Shown: piece by piece, positions 21,962 through 32,196 of the stretch
Layout of the letters: each line of letters starts with the position of its first letter
Numbering within the stretch: position 1 is the first letter of the stretch
Origin: Gemmatimonas sp.
GTDB taxonomy: Bacteria; Gemmatimonadota; Gemmatimonadetes; Gemmatimonadales; Gemmatimonadaceae
NCBI GenBank assembly: GCA_025361705.1
Contig: JANYJW010000010.1
Location: forward strand, 1-64,000
Direction of reading: 5' to 3'
Length of the DNA stretch: 64,000 bases
The notes under the pieces: generated by a model
Seen by the model: the letters and a program-made list of their open reading frames with translations, nothing else
The model's database searches: none
Told to the model about the DNA's origin: nothing
Made by a program: the position numbers and the translations under genes

Positions 21962-23431
21962 ATGCGCCAGCTACTGACCGCCCTTCTCGTCTCCGGAATC
22001 GCCCTGACCGCCACCGCGCAGTCGGCGACGCCGAGCACGCTGACTCTCGACGATGCCCTCGGCATTGCGAAGAAGAACAACCCCGTGTACCAGCAGCAGC
22101 TGACCGGCAAGACGCGCGCCGCGTTGGCATTGCGCTCGGCGTACGGGGCCTTCCTCCCGTCGGCCGACGCCTCGTTCGGCTCTGGCTATCGCCAGGGCAA
22201 GCCTGAGGTGTTCGGCGGCGTCGCCTTCGGCGCCACGTCAGACATCTTGTCGAGCAGCTGGGGGCTGAACTTCAGCGCCCGACTGTCGGCGTCGACGATG
22301 ACCGAGCTGCGCCGCGCGCGGGCCAACTTCGACGCAGCCGAGGCGGACATCACGGCGGCCGACGTGGGACTGCGCGGCCTGGTCGTCAACCAGTTTCTTG
22401 CGGCGCTGCAGAGCACGGCAAGCGCCGCGTTGCAGGACTCCCTGTACAAGAAGGTTCAGCTCGACCTCGATCTCGCCAAGGCGCGGGTCGACGTCGGCTC
22501 CGGCACGTCGCTCGACGTGAAGCGCGCGGAAGTGGCGGTGGGTCAGCAGCAGGTGGCCGCGTTGCGCGCGCACAACACCGCGGAAATCGACCAGGTGAAG
22601 CTGTTCCAGCAGCTCGGCGTCGCTCGGCCCGGCCCGGTCGCGCTGGTGCCGCTGACCAGCGCCACCGCACCGACATTCGAGATCGGCCAGCTGATGGACA
22701 TCGCGCGCAAGAGCAACCCGACGTTGCAAGGCTATCAGTCGCGCCAGACGGCGGCGGCGGAAGGCGTGCGGTCGGCCAAGGGGGCGTACACCCCCACGCT
22801 GTCGTTCGGCGCCCAGTTGGGCGGCTACACCACGCAGTACAAGAACGCCGACGTGCTGGTCGCGTCGGCGCAGGGCAGCGTCCTGTCGAGCCAGGCGAGC
22901 TGTTACACCACCGATTCACTGCGTCGCGGCGCCGGCATGGCTGGGATTACCGCCAAGTGCGGCGCGATGCAGTTCACCACCGCGCAGGCGCAGGCCATTC
23001 GCGACGGCAACAAGACGTTCCCGTTCGACTTCACCTCCAGCCCGTACAACCTGTCGCTCACCCTGTCGCTGCCGCTCTTCGACAAGTTCGGCCGCGAGCA
23101 GCGCGTGCAGGAAGCACAGATTGCCCGCGACAACGCGCGGTACGACGTGCGCAAGCAGGAACTGCAGCTCGCGGCCGACGTGACGTCGGCTTGGACCTCG
23201 CTGCAGGCGGCGTACCGGACCGTGGGGCTGCAGGAGCAGAACGCGGCCGCCGCGCAGGAAGCGCTGACGCTGGCGCAGGCGCGCTATCGCGTGGGTGCGA
23301 GCACCTTCGTCGAACTGGTGCAGTCGCGCAACGACTACGAGCGGGCCTCCACTGACCGGATCAGCGCCATCTATGATTACCACCGTGCCTGGGCTGCGCT
23401 CGAGAACGCCGTCGGCCGCCCCCTCCGCTAA
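21962..23431 (+). CDS. TolC-family outer-membrane efflux protein
   Basis: The protein has 489 residues. It has a signal peptide (MRQLLTALLVSGIALTATAQ) and two OEP repeats, each with long alanine-rich helices: LDDALGIAKKNNP at the start and RYRVGASTFVELVQSRNDYERA near the end, the latter typical of TolC proteins. It would form the trimeric outer-membrane and periplasmic channel for the adaptor, ATPase and permeases that follow. The ATG at 21962 begins the signal peptide; a TTG five codons upstream was not used. A TTGAAA (21900-21905) is the best -35-like element upstream, without a convincing -10. The adaptor gene starts 12 bp after the stop. Confidence 0.92.
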   Translation: MRQLLTALLVSGIALTATAQSATPSTLTLDDALGIAKKNNPVYQQQLTGKTRAALALRSAYGAFLPSADASFGSGYRQGKPEVFGGVAFGATSDILSSSWGLNFSARLSASTMTELRRARANFDAAEADITAADVGLRGLVVNQFLAALQSTASAALQDSLYKKVQLDLDLAKARVDVGSGTSLDVKRAEVAVGQQQVAALRAHNTAEIDQVKLFQQLGVARPGPVALVPLTSATAPTFEIGQLMDIARKSNPTLQGYQSRQTAAAEGVRSAKGAYTPTLSFGAQLGGYTTQYKNADVLVASAQGSVLSSQASCYTTDSLRRGAGMAGITAKCGAMQFTTAQAQAIRDGNKTFPFDFTSSPYNLSLTLSLPLFDKFGREQRVQEAQIARDNARYDVRKQELQLAADVTSAWTSLQAAYRTVGLQEQNAAAAQEALTLAQARYRVGASTFVELVQSRNDYERASTDRISAIYDYHRAWAALENAVGRPLR

Positions 23432-23443
23432 CAGAGACTGACC

Positions 23444-24717
23444 ATGACCAAGCGTACCAAGTGGATTCTTGCCGGCGTTGTCCTGGCGGCCGTTGCCGGT
23501 GCCGGCTACCTGCAGGTGCAGAAGGCCAAGACGAAGGGCACCGAAGTGCGCATCGAGGCCGTGCAGAAGCGCGACCTCGTGGCGTCCGTGACCGCCAGCG
23601 GACAGGTGACGCCGCGCACCAAGGTCGACCTCTCCGCCGACATCACCGGCAAGATCGTGAGCCTGAATGTGAAGATGGGCGACATGGTCACCAAGGGGCA
23701 GCTGGTGCTGCAGATCGACCCGCAGCAGTTCGAAAGCCAGGTGCAGCGCGCCGAAGCCGCGCTCGCCAACGCCCGCGCCGGCCTGGCGCAGGCCAAGGCC
23801 AGCCTCGGCCAGTCCACCAAGAACTTCGAGCGGTCGGCCGAGATCAAGAAAGGCAACGCGACGCTCATCAGCGATGAGCAGATTGAACAGCTCAAGACGA
23901 CGATGGAAGTCAGCCAAGCCATGTTCGAAGCGGCGCAGCAGTCGGTGAAGCAGGGCGAAGCCACGCTGAAGGACGCGCGCTGGCAGCTCTCGCGCACCAA
24001 CATCTACGCCCCGATGTCCGGACGGGTGACACGCCTCAGCGTGGAAAATGGCGAAACGGCCGTGCAGGGCACGTTCAACAAGGACGCCGCCACGCTGATG
24101 ACGATCGCCGACATGAGTGTGCTCGAGACCAAGGTGAAGGTGGACGAGACCGACGTCTCGCGCATCGCGCTGGGCGACTCGGCCATCATCCAGATCGATG
24201 CCTTCCCCGACACGACGTTCATCGGCAAGGTGGTGGAGATCTCGCAGAGCTCGGTGAAGGGCGCGTCGACGAGCGCCGGCGACCAGGCCATTGACTATGA
24301 AGTCAAGATCCGCCTGCTCAATCCGCCCACCGACACGCGGCAGGACTTCTCGGCCACCGCCAAGGTGATCACCGACTCGCGCACCAAGGTGCTGGCGATC
24401 CCGATCATCGCGCTGACCGTGCGCGAGAACGAGGCGCTGGCGAACAAGGACTCGGTGCCCGCCAACAGCAAGGCCCCGGCCAAGCAGGTGGGCAAGAAGG
24501 ACGTCGAAGGGGTCTTCGTGGTGGACGCGACCAACAAAGTGACGTTCCGGCCCGTAAAGGTAGGGATCGCAGGAGAGAAGTACTTCGAGGTGCTGTCCGG
24601 CCTCAAGGAGAACGACAAGATCGTGGGCGGCACGTATCAGGCCATCCGCGAGCTGAAGGACGGCGCCATCGTGAAGGAAGCCAAGCAGCCGGAGCAGAAG
24701 CCCGGGGAGAAGAAGTC

Positions 24718-24721
<4 letters not shown>
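23444..24721 (+). CDS. HlyD/MacA-family periplasmic adaptor
   Basis: The protein has 425 residues. An N-terminal membrane anchor ([19 protein letters not shown], about 7-25) is followed by the lipoyl-like half-motif ([21 protein letters not shown]), a long coiled-coil hairpin (about 100-180, [22 protein letters not shown]) and the second lipoyl half ([12 protein letters not shown]). Beta-barrel and membrane-proximal domains complete the MacA-type plan. It would bridge the inner-membrane permeases and TolC. The stop overlaps the GTG of the ATPase gene by 4 bp (GTGA), showing translational coupling. Confidence 0.93.
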
Positions 24722-25545
<824 letters not shown>

Positions 25546-25601
25546 GCCACGTGCTTGGCGGCAGGTGATGGCAGATGGCAGACGTCAGATGGCAGGCCCT
25601 G

Positions 25602-25635
25602 AAGGGCGGCTCCCGACTTGGGAAGGCCGCCCTTT
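25602..25635 (+). terminator. Terminator-like hairpin between the ATPase and first permease
   Basis: AAGGGCGGC (25602-25610) pairs with GCCGCCCTT (25626-25634), with an inner TCCC/GGGA stem around gactt, and TTTCTGG follows. If active it would reduce read-through from tolC-hlyD-macB into the permeases. It is enclosed by 7-mer motifs in inverted orientation (25567-25597 and 25667-25764), as at 8528. Confidence 0.65.
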
Positions 25636-25666
25636 CTGGTTTCGCCCGTGAGGCCGACGGTTCGCA

Positions 25667-25764
25667 CTGCCATCTGCCATCTGCCATCTGCCATCTGCCA
25701 TCTGCCATCTGCCATCTGCCATCTGCCATCTGCCATCTGCCATCTGCCATCTGCCATCTGCCAT
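25667..25764 (+). repeat. 14 exact tandem copies of CTGCCAT
   Basis: Fourteen identical 7-bp units (98 bp) lie in the 258-bp gap between the ATPase and permease 1. Opposite-orientation units (gatggcagatggcag) lie at 25567-25597. The array is open in all frames in both directions and produces false MADGRWQ-type translations. Confidence 0.97.
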
Positions 25765-25803
25765 CCCTCGAAACACTGCACCGAACCCCGCCGTACATAG
25801 CCC

Positions 25804-27051
25804 ATGCTCTTCTTCGAAGCGGTCCGCCTTGCGCTGTCCACCATCCGCGCGCAGAAGCTGAAGAGCTTCTTCACCCTGCTCGGCGTCTGCATCGGCGTGA
25901 TGTTTCTCATCGCCGTCGTCTCGATCGTCGAGGGGATGGGGCGCTACATGGAACAGGACCTCATCGGCAAGCTGATCGGGGTCAACTCCTTTGAGCTGCG
26001 CAATCGCCCCAACATCCAGATGGGCGACATGGACCCGGCCGTGTGGGAAGAGATGCGGCGGCGCCCGCGCCTGTATCACGACGACATCGCGCCGGTGGTG
26101 GAAGCGCTCACGCCTGGCACGCGCTGGGCGGTGGTGAGCGACAACAACCTGATGATCTCGTCGCGCTACTCGGGCGGGCCGCGCAGCGCCCAGATCAGTG
26201 CCGTGGAGGGGGACTACTTCGCCATCAAGAAGTTCGTCATCGTCGACGGTCGCGAGTTCACGGCGCAGGAACTGTCCATGGGCACGCCCGTGGTGATCAT
26301 CGGGCAGGACGTGGTGAAGCGCCTCTTCGCGGGCCTCAACCCCATTGGGCGCGAGCTCCGCATGGGCGGGCTTCCCTACACCGTCATCGGCGTGTTGGAG
26401 TCGCAGGGCAGCGCCATCGGCATCTCGTTCGACAACCAGGTGTTCGCGCCCTGGCAGGCGCCGGTGCACCGCCTGCTGAATCGCGTGCCGCAGATCATCG
26501 ACGCCATCATCATCCAGGTGCCCAGTGCTGCGCAGATGGGTGAAGCGCAGGAGCGCGTGCGCCAGGTGATGCGCGCGCGGCACAAGCTGCGCCCGGCGCA
26601 ACCGGACAACTTCTCGGTGCAGACGGCGGAGAGCGCGCTGGCGTTCTGGAACAAGATCAAGCGCTACCTCGTGCTGGCCGGCGTGGCGCTCCCGGCCATC
26701 GGCCTCGTGGTCGGCGCCATCGTGATCATGAACATCATGCTCGTGGCCGTCGCCGAACGCACGCGCGAGATCGGCATCCGCAAGGCGCTTGGCGCGCGAC
26801 GCCGCGACATCCTCACTCAATTCCTCATCGAGGCGGCCACCCTGAGCACGGTGGGCGCGGCCCTCGGCATCGCCCTTGGCATCGGCCTCGCCAAGCTCAT
26901 CTCGGCCGTCAGTCCGCTGCCGGCCACCGTGGCGCCGTGGTCCATCGCGGTGGGTGTCGCGCTCGGCGCAGGGGTGGGAATCATCAGTGGCGTCTATCCG
27001 GCGAGTCGCGCCTCGATGCTCGATCCCATCGCCGCTCTGCGCCAGGAGTAG
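25804..27051 (+). CDS. MacB/FtsX-family ABC transporter permease 1 (type A)
   Basis: The protein has 415 residues. One N-terminal membrane span follows [17 protein letters not shown]-like sequence (about 16-45); a large periplasmic MacB_PCD domain covers about 50-280; three C-terminal spans cover about 290-405. The cytoplasmic coupling motif [20 protein letters not shown] lies after the first of these, and the protein ends IAALRQE. There is no nucleotide-binding domain, so it needs a separate ATPase, probably the one at 24718. The ATG at 25804 is preceded by a conserved CTCGAAAC...CCGCCGTACA block also found before permease 3. Permease 2 starts 2 bp after its stop. Confidence 0.92.
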   Translation: MLFFEAVRLALSTIRAQKLKSFFTLLGVCIGVMFLIAVVSIVEGMGRYMEQDLIGKLIGVNSFELRNRPNIQMGDMDPAVWEEMRRRPRLYHDDIAPVVEALTPGTRWAVVSDNNLMISSRYSGGPRSAQISAVEGDYFAIKKFVIVDGREFTAQELSMGTPVVIIGQDVVKRLFAGLNPIGRELRMGGLPYTVIGVLESQGSAIGISFDNQVFAPWQAPVHRLLNRVPQIIDAIIIQVPSAAQMGEAQERVRQVMRARHKLRPAQPDNFSVQTAESALAFWNKIKRYLVLAGVALPAIGLVVGAIVIMNIMLVAVAERTREIGIRKALGARRRDILTQFLIEAATLSTVGAALGIALGIGLAKLISAVSPLPATVAPWSIAVGVALGAGVGIISGVYPASRASMLDPIAALRQE

Positions 27052-27053
27052 CC

Positions 27054-28310
27054 GTGACCCCGCTTGCGCAGCGCGCCTACAACATTGTCGAGGGCGTCCG
27101 CATCGCCCTCGACGCGCTCAAGGCCAACCGGGTGCGTGCCGGCCTCACCATCCTCGGCATCGCCGTCGGCGTCTTCGTGGTGGTCGTCATTTCGGCAGCC
27201 GTGCACGGCATCAACGTGAGCGTCGCCAAAGACCTCGAGTCCACCGGGCCGACGACGTTCTACGTGCAGCGCTATCCCATTACCTTCGAGGCGTGCGACG
27301 GCACGGGCGACACGTGCAAGTGGCGCTCGAACCCGCCCATCACCTTCGCCGAAATGGACGCGCTGAACCGGCTCGAGGGCGCGGGCACCGTGGGGGCCGC
27401 GATGTTCTGGGGCGGCTCGCTGAAATACCGCGACCGCCAGCTCCCGTCGGCGGCGATCGAGTCGTACACGGGCAACTGGTCGTCGCTGGGCGCGCCGGAG
27501 ATGATGGACGGACGCGCCTTTACGGAGCAGGAAGCGCGCAGCGCCGCTCGCGTCGTGGTGCTCACCACGGTCACCGCCGAGCGCCTGTTTGGCGAAGGGG
27601 ATCCCGTGGGCAAGGAGATCATGGTGAACGGCACGCCGTTCTTCGTGATCGGCGTCTATCGCGACAACGCGAGCTTCCTCTCCGGCGGCGGCGACCGCGC
27701 CAAGGTAGTGATGCCCATCCAGTCGCTGAGCCGGCACCTCAACGTGCAGATCCGCGACATGGGGCTCGCCGTGAAGCCGCGCGACGGGTATCGGCAGGAC
27801 GAGCTGATCGACGATGTGACGGCCACGCTGCGCGGCATGCGCGGCATGCGCCCGGGGCGCGAGTCGAACTTCGCAATCATCACGCAGGACAAGATCATGG
27901 ACACCTACAACAAGATCTTCGGGATGTTCTTCCTGGTGATGATCGCGTTGTCGGCGGTCGGGCTGATCGTGGGCGGCGTGGGCGTGGTGGCCATCATGAT
28001 GATCTCGGTGACTGAACGCACGCGGGAGATCGGCGTGCGGAAGGCGCTGGGCGCGACGCGGAGCACCATCCTGTGGCAGTTCCTCATCGAGGCGGTGACG
28101 CTCACCGGCATCGGCGGCGCCATCGGGCTTGCCGTGGGTTGGGGCGTGGCGCTGCTCGTGCGGCGGTACAGCCCCATTGCGGCCTCCGTGCCACCGATGG
28201 CGGTGGTCGCGGCGCTCGGCGCCAGTGCCGTCACCGGCATCCTGTTTGGCATCTTGCCGGCGGCGCGAGCGGCGCGGCTGGATCCGGTGGATGCGCTGCG
28301 GTACGAATAG
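27054..28310 (+). CDS. MacB/FtsX-family ABC transporter permease 2 (type B)
   Basis: The protein has 418 residues. It has the same plan as permease 1 (1 TM, periplasmic MacB_PCD domain, 3 TM with ERTREIGVRKALGATRSTIL) but belongs to the B subtype: the start reads ALDALKANRVRAGLTILGI and it ends VDALRYE. In the periplasmic domain a cysteine pair (EACDGTGDTCKW, about residues 80-90) is shared with permease 4 but absent from permease 6, so a disulfide is possible. Start is the GTG at 27054, 2 bp after the permease 1 stop, so the pair is translationally coupled and could form a heterodimer; that is inference from context. Confidence 0.9.
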   Translation: MTPLAQRAYNIVEGVRIALDALKANRVRAGLTILGIAVGVFVVVVISAAVHGINVSVAKDLESTGPTTFYVQRYPITFEACDGTGDTCKWRSNPPITFAEMDALNRLEGAGTVGAAMFWGGSLKYRDRQLPSAAIESYTGNWSSLGAPEMMDGRAFTEQEARSAARVVVLTTVTAERLFGEGDPVGKEIMVNGTPFFVIGVYRDNASFLSGGGDRAKVVMPIQSLSRHLNVQIRDMGLAVKPRDGYRQDELIDDVTATLRGMRGMRPGRESNFAIITQDKIMDTYNKIFGMFFLVMIALSAVGLIVGGVGVVAIMMISVTERTREIGVRKALGATRSTILWQFLIEAVTLTGIGGAIGLAVGWGVALLVRRYSPIAASVPPMAVVAALGASAVTGILFGILPAARAARLDPVDALRYE

Positions 28311-28313
28311 GAT

Positions 28314-28362
28314 GGCGGAAGGCGGATGGCAGATGCAGCGCCTCCGCCATCCGCCTTCCGCC
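28314..28362 (+). terminator. 17-bp perfect inverted repeat built from 7-mer-like units
   Basis: GGCGGAAGGCGGATGGC (28314-28330) is exactly complementary to 28346-28362, with a 15-nt loop; TTCTGCCATCT follows. It resembles a compact version of the array plus inverted array found upstream of permease 1. No T-run follows, so function as a terminator is uncertain. Confidence 0.5.
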
Positions 28363-28411
28363 TTCTGCCATCTCCTCGAAACCCACACCGACACGCCGCC
28401 GTACAGGGGGC

Positions 28412-29650
28412 GTGCCCTTCCTCGAAGCCATCCGCCTCGCGCTGGATACCATCCGGATCCAGAAGCTGAAGAGTTTCTTCACGCTGCTGGGCGTGATGAT
28501 CGGCGTGATGTTCCTCATCGCGGTCATCTCCATTGTCGAGGGGATGAGCCAGTACGTGGAGAACGATTTCGCCGGCAAGATCATCGGCGTCAACACGTAC
28601 AACTTCCGGCGCCGCCCGGACTTCACGCCCAACGAAACGGAAGACGCGTGGCGTGAGTACATGCGTCGACCCCGCATCTATCTGGCCGAAGCGGAGCTGG
28701 TGCGCCAGACGATTCCGCCCGGATCGCGTGCCGCCATCACCAACGAGAACTTCATCTACGCCGTTGGCGGCCAGGGACGCCCGCGGCAGGTGCAAGCGGT
28801 GGCCACCGAGTCGGACTACTTCCAGATCAAGAAGTTCGGCATCACGAATGGTCGCGCGTTTACGCAGCAGGAAGTGGGGGTCGGCGCGCGCGTGCTGGTG
28901 ATCGGCGTCGAGGTGGCGGAGCACTTCTTCCCCGGGCTCGACCCCGTGGGCCGCGAGCTGCGCCTGCAGGGCACGCCGTACCAGATCATCGGCGTCATCG
29001 AGAAGCAGGGCTCGGTGTTCGGATTCTCCATGGATCGCCTCGCCATTGCCCCATGGACCACGCCGCTGCATCGCGCCCTGCGGCCGCGCGGCGACATCGA
29101 GTCGCTGCTGGTGCAGGCGCCGTCGCTGGAACTGGTGCAGGAGGGCATCGAGGCCGCCCGCGAGGTGCTGCGCGGCGCGCGCCACCTGCCCCCGGGCAAG
29201 CCCGACAACTTTGCGCTCGAGACGCAGGACTCGGCCATGGAGTTCTTCCGCGGGCTCAAGTCCAAGATGGTCGTCTTTGGCACGGCGCTCCCGGCCATCG
29301 GACTCATCGTGGGCGCGCTGGTGATCATGAATATCATGCTGGTGGCGGTCGCCGAGCGCACGCGCGAGATCGGCATCCGCAAGGCGCTCGGCGCGACGCG
29401 CCGCGACATCCTGTCGCAGTTCCTCATCGAGGCCGCGACGCTGTCGGTGATCGGCGCGGCCATCGGCATCGGGTTCGGCATTGCGCTGGCCAAGGTCGTG
29501 CAGGCCACGACGCCGCTGCCGGCCGCGGTGGCCGTCTGGTCGATCTTCGCCGCGCTGGCGCTGGGCGCCGGAGTGGGGATCGTGGCGGGCGTCTACCCGG
29601 CCAGTCGCGCCGCGCGCCTGGATCCCATTGAAGCCCTGCGGCAGGAATAG
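28412..29650 (+). CDS. MacB/FtsX-family ABC transporter permease 3 (type A)
   Basis: The protein has 412 residues, type A like permease 1: the start reads FLEAIRLALDTIRIQKLKSFF, the periplasmic domain contains AWREYMRRPRIYLAEAE, which parallels permease 1 ([11 protein letters not shown]), the coupling motif is [20 protein letters not shown] and it ends IEALRQE. The GTG at 28412 was chosen because it aligns the N-terminus with permease 1 and follows the same upstream block (CTCGAAAC...GCCGTACAG). Permeases 1-2 and 3-4 therefore look like a tandem duplication of a two-gene unit including its leader region. Permease 4 starts 2 bp after the stop. Confidence 0.9.
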   Translation: MPFLEAIRLALDTIRIQKLKSFFTLLGVMIGVMFLIAVISIVEGMSQYVENDFAGKIIGVNTYNFRRRPDFTPNETEDAWREYMRRPRIYLAEAELVRQTIPPGSRAAITNENFIYAVGGQGRPRQVQAVATESDYFQIKKFGITNGRAFTQQEVGVGARVLVIGVEVAEHFFPGLDPVGRELRLQGTPYQIIGVIEKQGSVFGFSMDRLAIAPWTTPLHRALRPRGDIESLLVQAPSLELVQEGIEAAREVLRGARHLPPGKPDNFALETQDSAMEFFRGLKSKMVVFGTALPAIGLIVGALVIMNIMLVAVAERTREIGIRKALGATRRDILSQFLIEAATLSVIGAAIGIGFGIALAKVVQATTPLPAAVAVWSIFAALALGAGVGIVAGVYPASRAARLDPIEALRQE

Positions 29651-29652
29651 CC

Positions 29653-30918
29653 ATGCGATTCTGGGACAAGGTCATGATGTCGCTGGAGGGCGTCGGCATC
29701 GCGTTCGATGCGATCCGCGCCAACAAGGTGCGCGCCGCGCTGACCATCTCGGGCGTGGCGGTCGGCGTCTTCGTGGTGGTGGCGATGGGGGCGACGATCC
29801 ACGGCATTCGCCAGAGCTTCCAGCAGGACCTCGAGGAGTTTGGCGCCAACACCTTCCAGGTCCGCCGGCGCGGCATCGGCTTCAACACCTGCGACGGCAC
29901 GGACGAGAACTGCCCCGACCGGCGCAACCCGCGCATCACGCTCGATGACTGGTACGCCGTGCGGCGGCTCCCCGAGGTGTCGTCGGCCATGGGGTGGCTG
30001 TTCGCGCAGCAGGACATGACGTACCGCAGCCGCACGGTGAAGGGCGTCGGCATCGACGCGCAGAGCGCCGACTGGATCCAGACCGACATCGCCGACGTCT
30101 CGCCGGGGCGCTCGTTCTCGGAATCCGAACACGATGCGGCCACGCCGGTGATCGTGGTCAACGATTCGCTCAAGAGCCAGCTCTTTGGCGACAGTGACCC
30201 CATCGGCAAGGAGATCATGGTGGGGGCGCTGCAGTTCACCGTCATCGGCGTCTATCACACCAAGGCCGGCTTCCTGAAGGCGATGGACGGGCGCGGTCCC
30301 GACCGGCCGCGCGCCGTGGTGCCGATGATGACCGGATGGCGCCGCATGCCCGTCTGGCGCAACATGCTCATCATGGTGAAGCCGCGCCCCGGCGTGACGC
30401 GCGACGACGCCATGGATGCCGTCACCGCGCTCCTTCGCGGACGCCGCGGGCTGCACCCGAGCCAGCCGAACAACTTCTACCTGATCGGCATGGAGCGGAT
30501 GCTCGACGTCTTCAACCAGCTCTTCGGCGCGATCTTCATCGTCGGGCTGGCCCTGTCGGCCGTGGGATTGCTCGTGGGAGGCGTCGGCGTGGTGGCCATC
30601 ATGATGATTTCGGTGACCGAGCGCACGCGCGAGATCGGCGTGCGCAAGGCGCTGGGCGCCACGCGGGGCACCATCCTGTGGCAGTTTTTGGTGGAGGCGG
30701 CGACGCTGACGAGCCTTGGCTCCATCATTGGCCTCATCATCGGGGCCGGGCTCGCCGCGGTGGTGCGCTCGTACTTCCCGTCGATTCCCGCGTCGGTGCC
30801 GCTGGCGAGCGTCGTGGCGGCCATCGTCGCGGCCGTCCTCACGGGCATTGTCTTCGGCATGCTGCCGGCGCTGCGGGCATCGCGGTTGGATCCAGTGGAT
30901 GCGCTACGATACGAATAA
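29653..30918 (+). CDS. MacB/FtsX-family ABC transporter permease 4 (type B)
   Basis: The protein has 421 residues, type B: the start contains AFDAIRANKVRAALTISGVAVGV, the periplasmic cysteine pair is NTCDGTDENCPDR (about 79-89), the coupling motif is ERTREIGVRKALGATRGTIL and it ends VDALRYE. Topology is 1 + 3 membrane spans around a periplasmic domain. Start is the ATG at 29653, two bases after the permease 3 stop. The long hairpin at 30921 follows and probably ends this transcription unit. Homology to permease 2 is visible along the whole length. Confidence 0.92.
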   Translation: MRFWDKVMMSLEGVGIAFDAIRANKVRAALTISGVAVGVFVVVAMGATIHGIRQSFQQDLEEFGANTFQVRRRGIGFNTCDGTDENCPDRRNPRITLDDWYAVRRLPEVSSAMGWLFAQQDMTYRSRTVKGVGIDAQSADWIQTDIADVSPGRSFSESEHDAATPVIVVNDSLKSQLFGDSDPIGKEIMVGALQFTVIGVYHTKAGFLKAMDGRGPDRPRAVVPMMTGWRRMPVWRNMLIMVKPRPGVTRDDAMDAVTALLRGRRGLHPSQPNNFYLIGMERMLDVFNQLFGAIFIVGLALSAVGLLVGGVGVVAIMMISVTERTREIGVRKALGATRGTILWQFLVEAATLTSLGSIIGLIIGAGLAAVVRSYFPSIPASVPLASVVAAIVAAVLTGIVFGMLPALRASRLDPVDALRYE

Positions 30919-30920
30919 CG

Positions 30921-30967
30921 GCGATTGAGGATCGGGACTCCGGATTCCCGATCCTCAATCGCAGTTT
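30921..30967 (+). terminator. Perfect 17-bp hairpin after permease 4
   Basis: GCGATTGAGGATCGGGA (30921-30937) pairs exactly with 30946-30962 around an 8-nt loop, followed by AGTTT. The MFS gene downstream has its own promoter-like box, which supports a transcript end here. The -35-like element of that gene overlaps the foot of the hairpin. Confidence 0.7.
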
Positions 30968-30993
30968 CCAGAGTCCTGCCATACGCCTAGCTT
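30965..30993 (+). promoter_or_regulatory. Promoter of the MFS gene, leaderless type
   Basis: TTTCCA (30965-30970, 4 of 6 matches to a -35) is separated by 17 nt from TAGCTT (30988-30993), which is 6 nt from the ATG at 31000. Transcription should begin at the start codon. Confidence 0.6.
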
Positions 30994-30999
30994 GAAGGC

Positions 31000-32190
31000 A
31001 TGGAGCCCTCCCCCGCCCCGCGCACCAACCGGCGCGCGCTGACGTTCATTTTCGTCACGATCCTGCTCGACATCATCGGCGCGGGCATCATGATGCCCGT
31101 GGTGCCGTACATCGTGCGGCCGTACAGCCATGACGCACTCACCATCGGCCTCCTCGCCGTGGCGTATTCGGTGGCGCAGTTCTTCGCCGCCCCGCTGCTT
31201 GGCGCCATCTCCGACCGGCACGGCCGGCGGCCCGTGCTGGTCATCAGCCTGTTCGGCGCGGCCATCGGCTATTCGCTGTTCGGCATCGGCGGTGCGCTGT
31301 CGGTCTTCTTCCTGTCGCGCATCATCGCCGGCTTCACCGGCGGCAACCTCACGGCGGCGCAGGCCTACATTGCCGATGTCTCGGGCCCTGACGATCGCGC
31401 CAAGAACTTCGGGCTCGTCGGCGCCGCCTTCGGCCTCGGCTTCATCCTCGGCCCGTCCATTGGCGGCGTGCTCGCCAAGATCAGCCTCACCGCGCCGGCG
31501 TGGGTGGCCGGCGGCGTCGCGCTGACCACGGCCACGTTCGGCTGGTTCGTGCTCCCCGAATCGCTGCCGCCCGAACGGCGGCGGGCGCATCCGCTGCACC
31601 TCGGCGACTTCAACCCGTTTCGCCTGCTGCTCAAGGCGATGAGCACCAAGGAACTGCGCGGCCTGTTCTCCGGCATCTTCCTCTCGCGATTCGCCATGAT
31701 GGCGCTGCAAACCAACTTTGCCATCTACACGCTTGACCGGTTCAAGTACTCGCCCTCGCAGAACGCAGTGGTGTTCACGGTGCTTGGCATCACGTCCACG
31801 TTCATGCAGGGGTTCCTGATCCGGCGCATCTCCGGACGCTACTCCGACCGCGGCATGCTGCTCACCGGTCTCGCCATCATGGTCGTCGGCATGGCGTCGA
31901 TCGCCGCCGTGCCCGTGGGGTGGATGCTGTCGCCGGCCATCGCCGTGCTCGCCATCGGCTCGGGCCTGGTGAACCCCACGCTGCAGAGCCTCATATCGAA
32001 GGCAGGCACCGCCGAGGAGCAAGGGCTGCTCTTCGGTGCCAATGGCGCCATCACGAGCCTCACGGCAATCCTCGGTCCCGCGTGGGCGGGCGCGGTTTTC
32101 GACCACGTGGCCTACACGGCGCCTTACTGGTCGGGCTCGCTCTTCCTCATTGCCGCCTGGTTCGCCGTCCGCCGCGCGGTGCGGGCGTAG
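31000..32190 (+). CDS. MFS transporter, TetA-like drug:H+ antiporter family
   Basis: The protein has 396 residues with 12 predicted spans. Motif A is present after TM2 as SDRHGRRPVL, and TM4-5 contain RIIAGFTGGNLTAAQAYIAD and a GAAFGLGFILGPSIGG segment, both typical of the TetA / DHA1 family that expels drugs or metabolites in exchange for protons. The substrate cannot be read from the sequence. It sits between permease pairs 2 and 3, with 6 bp to the GTG of permease 5, so permeases 5-6 probably share its transcript. No ribosome binding site is needed if the mRNA is leaderless as the promoter spacing suggests. Confidence 0.9.
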   Translation: MEPSPAPRTNRRALTFIFVTILLDIIGAGIMMPVVPYIVRPYSHDALTIGLLAVAYSVAQFFAAPLLGAISDRHGRRPVLVISLFGAAIGYSLFGIGGALSVFFLSRIIAGFTGGNLTAAQAYIADVSGPDDRAKNFGLVGAAFGLGFILGPSIGGVLAKISLTAPAWVAGGVALTTATFGWFVLPESLPPERRRAHPLHLGDFNPFRLLLKAMSTKELRGLFSGIFLSRFAMMALQTNFAIYTLDRFKYSPSQNAVVFTVLGITSTFMQGFLIRRISGRYSDRGMLLTGLAIMVVGMASIAAVPVGWMLSPAIAVLAIGSGLVNPTLQSLISKAGTAEEQGLLFGANGAITSLTAILGPAWAGAVFDHVAYTAPYWSGSLFLIAAWFAVRRAVRA

Positions 32191-32196
32191 CGCCCC

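Noticed and set aside
25667-25764. Possible CRISPR array
   Set aside because: Units are 7 bp with no spacers; neither this nor any other array has 25-40 bp repeats separated by unique sequence, and there are no cas genes.
25585-25800. MADGRWQ-type repetitive peptides read through the heptamer arrays
   Set aside because: A 7-bp repeat is open in all frames and yields artificial repeats. The array has no start signal and is in a gap between genes.
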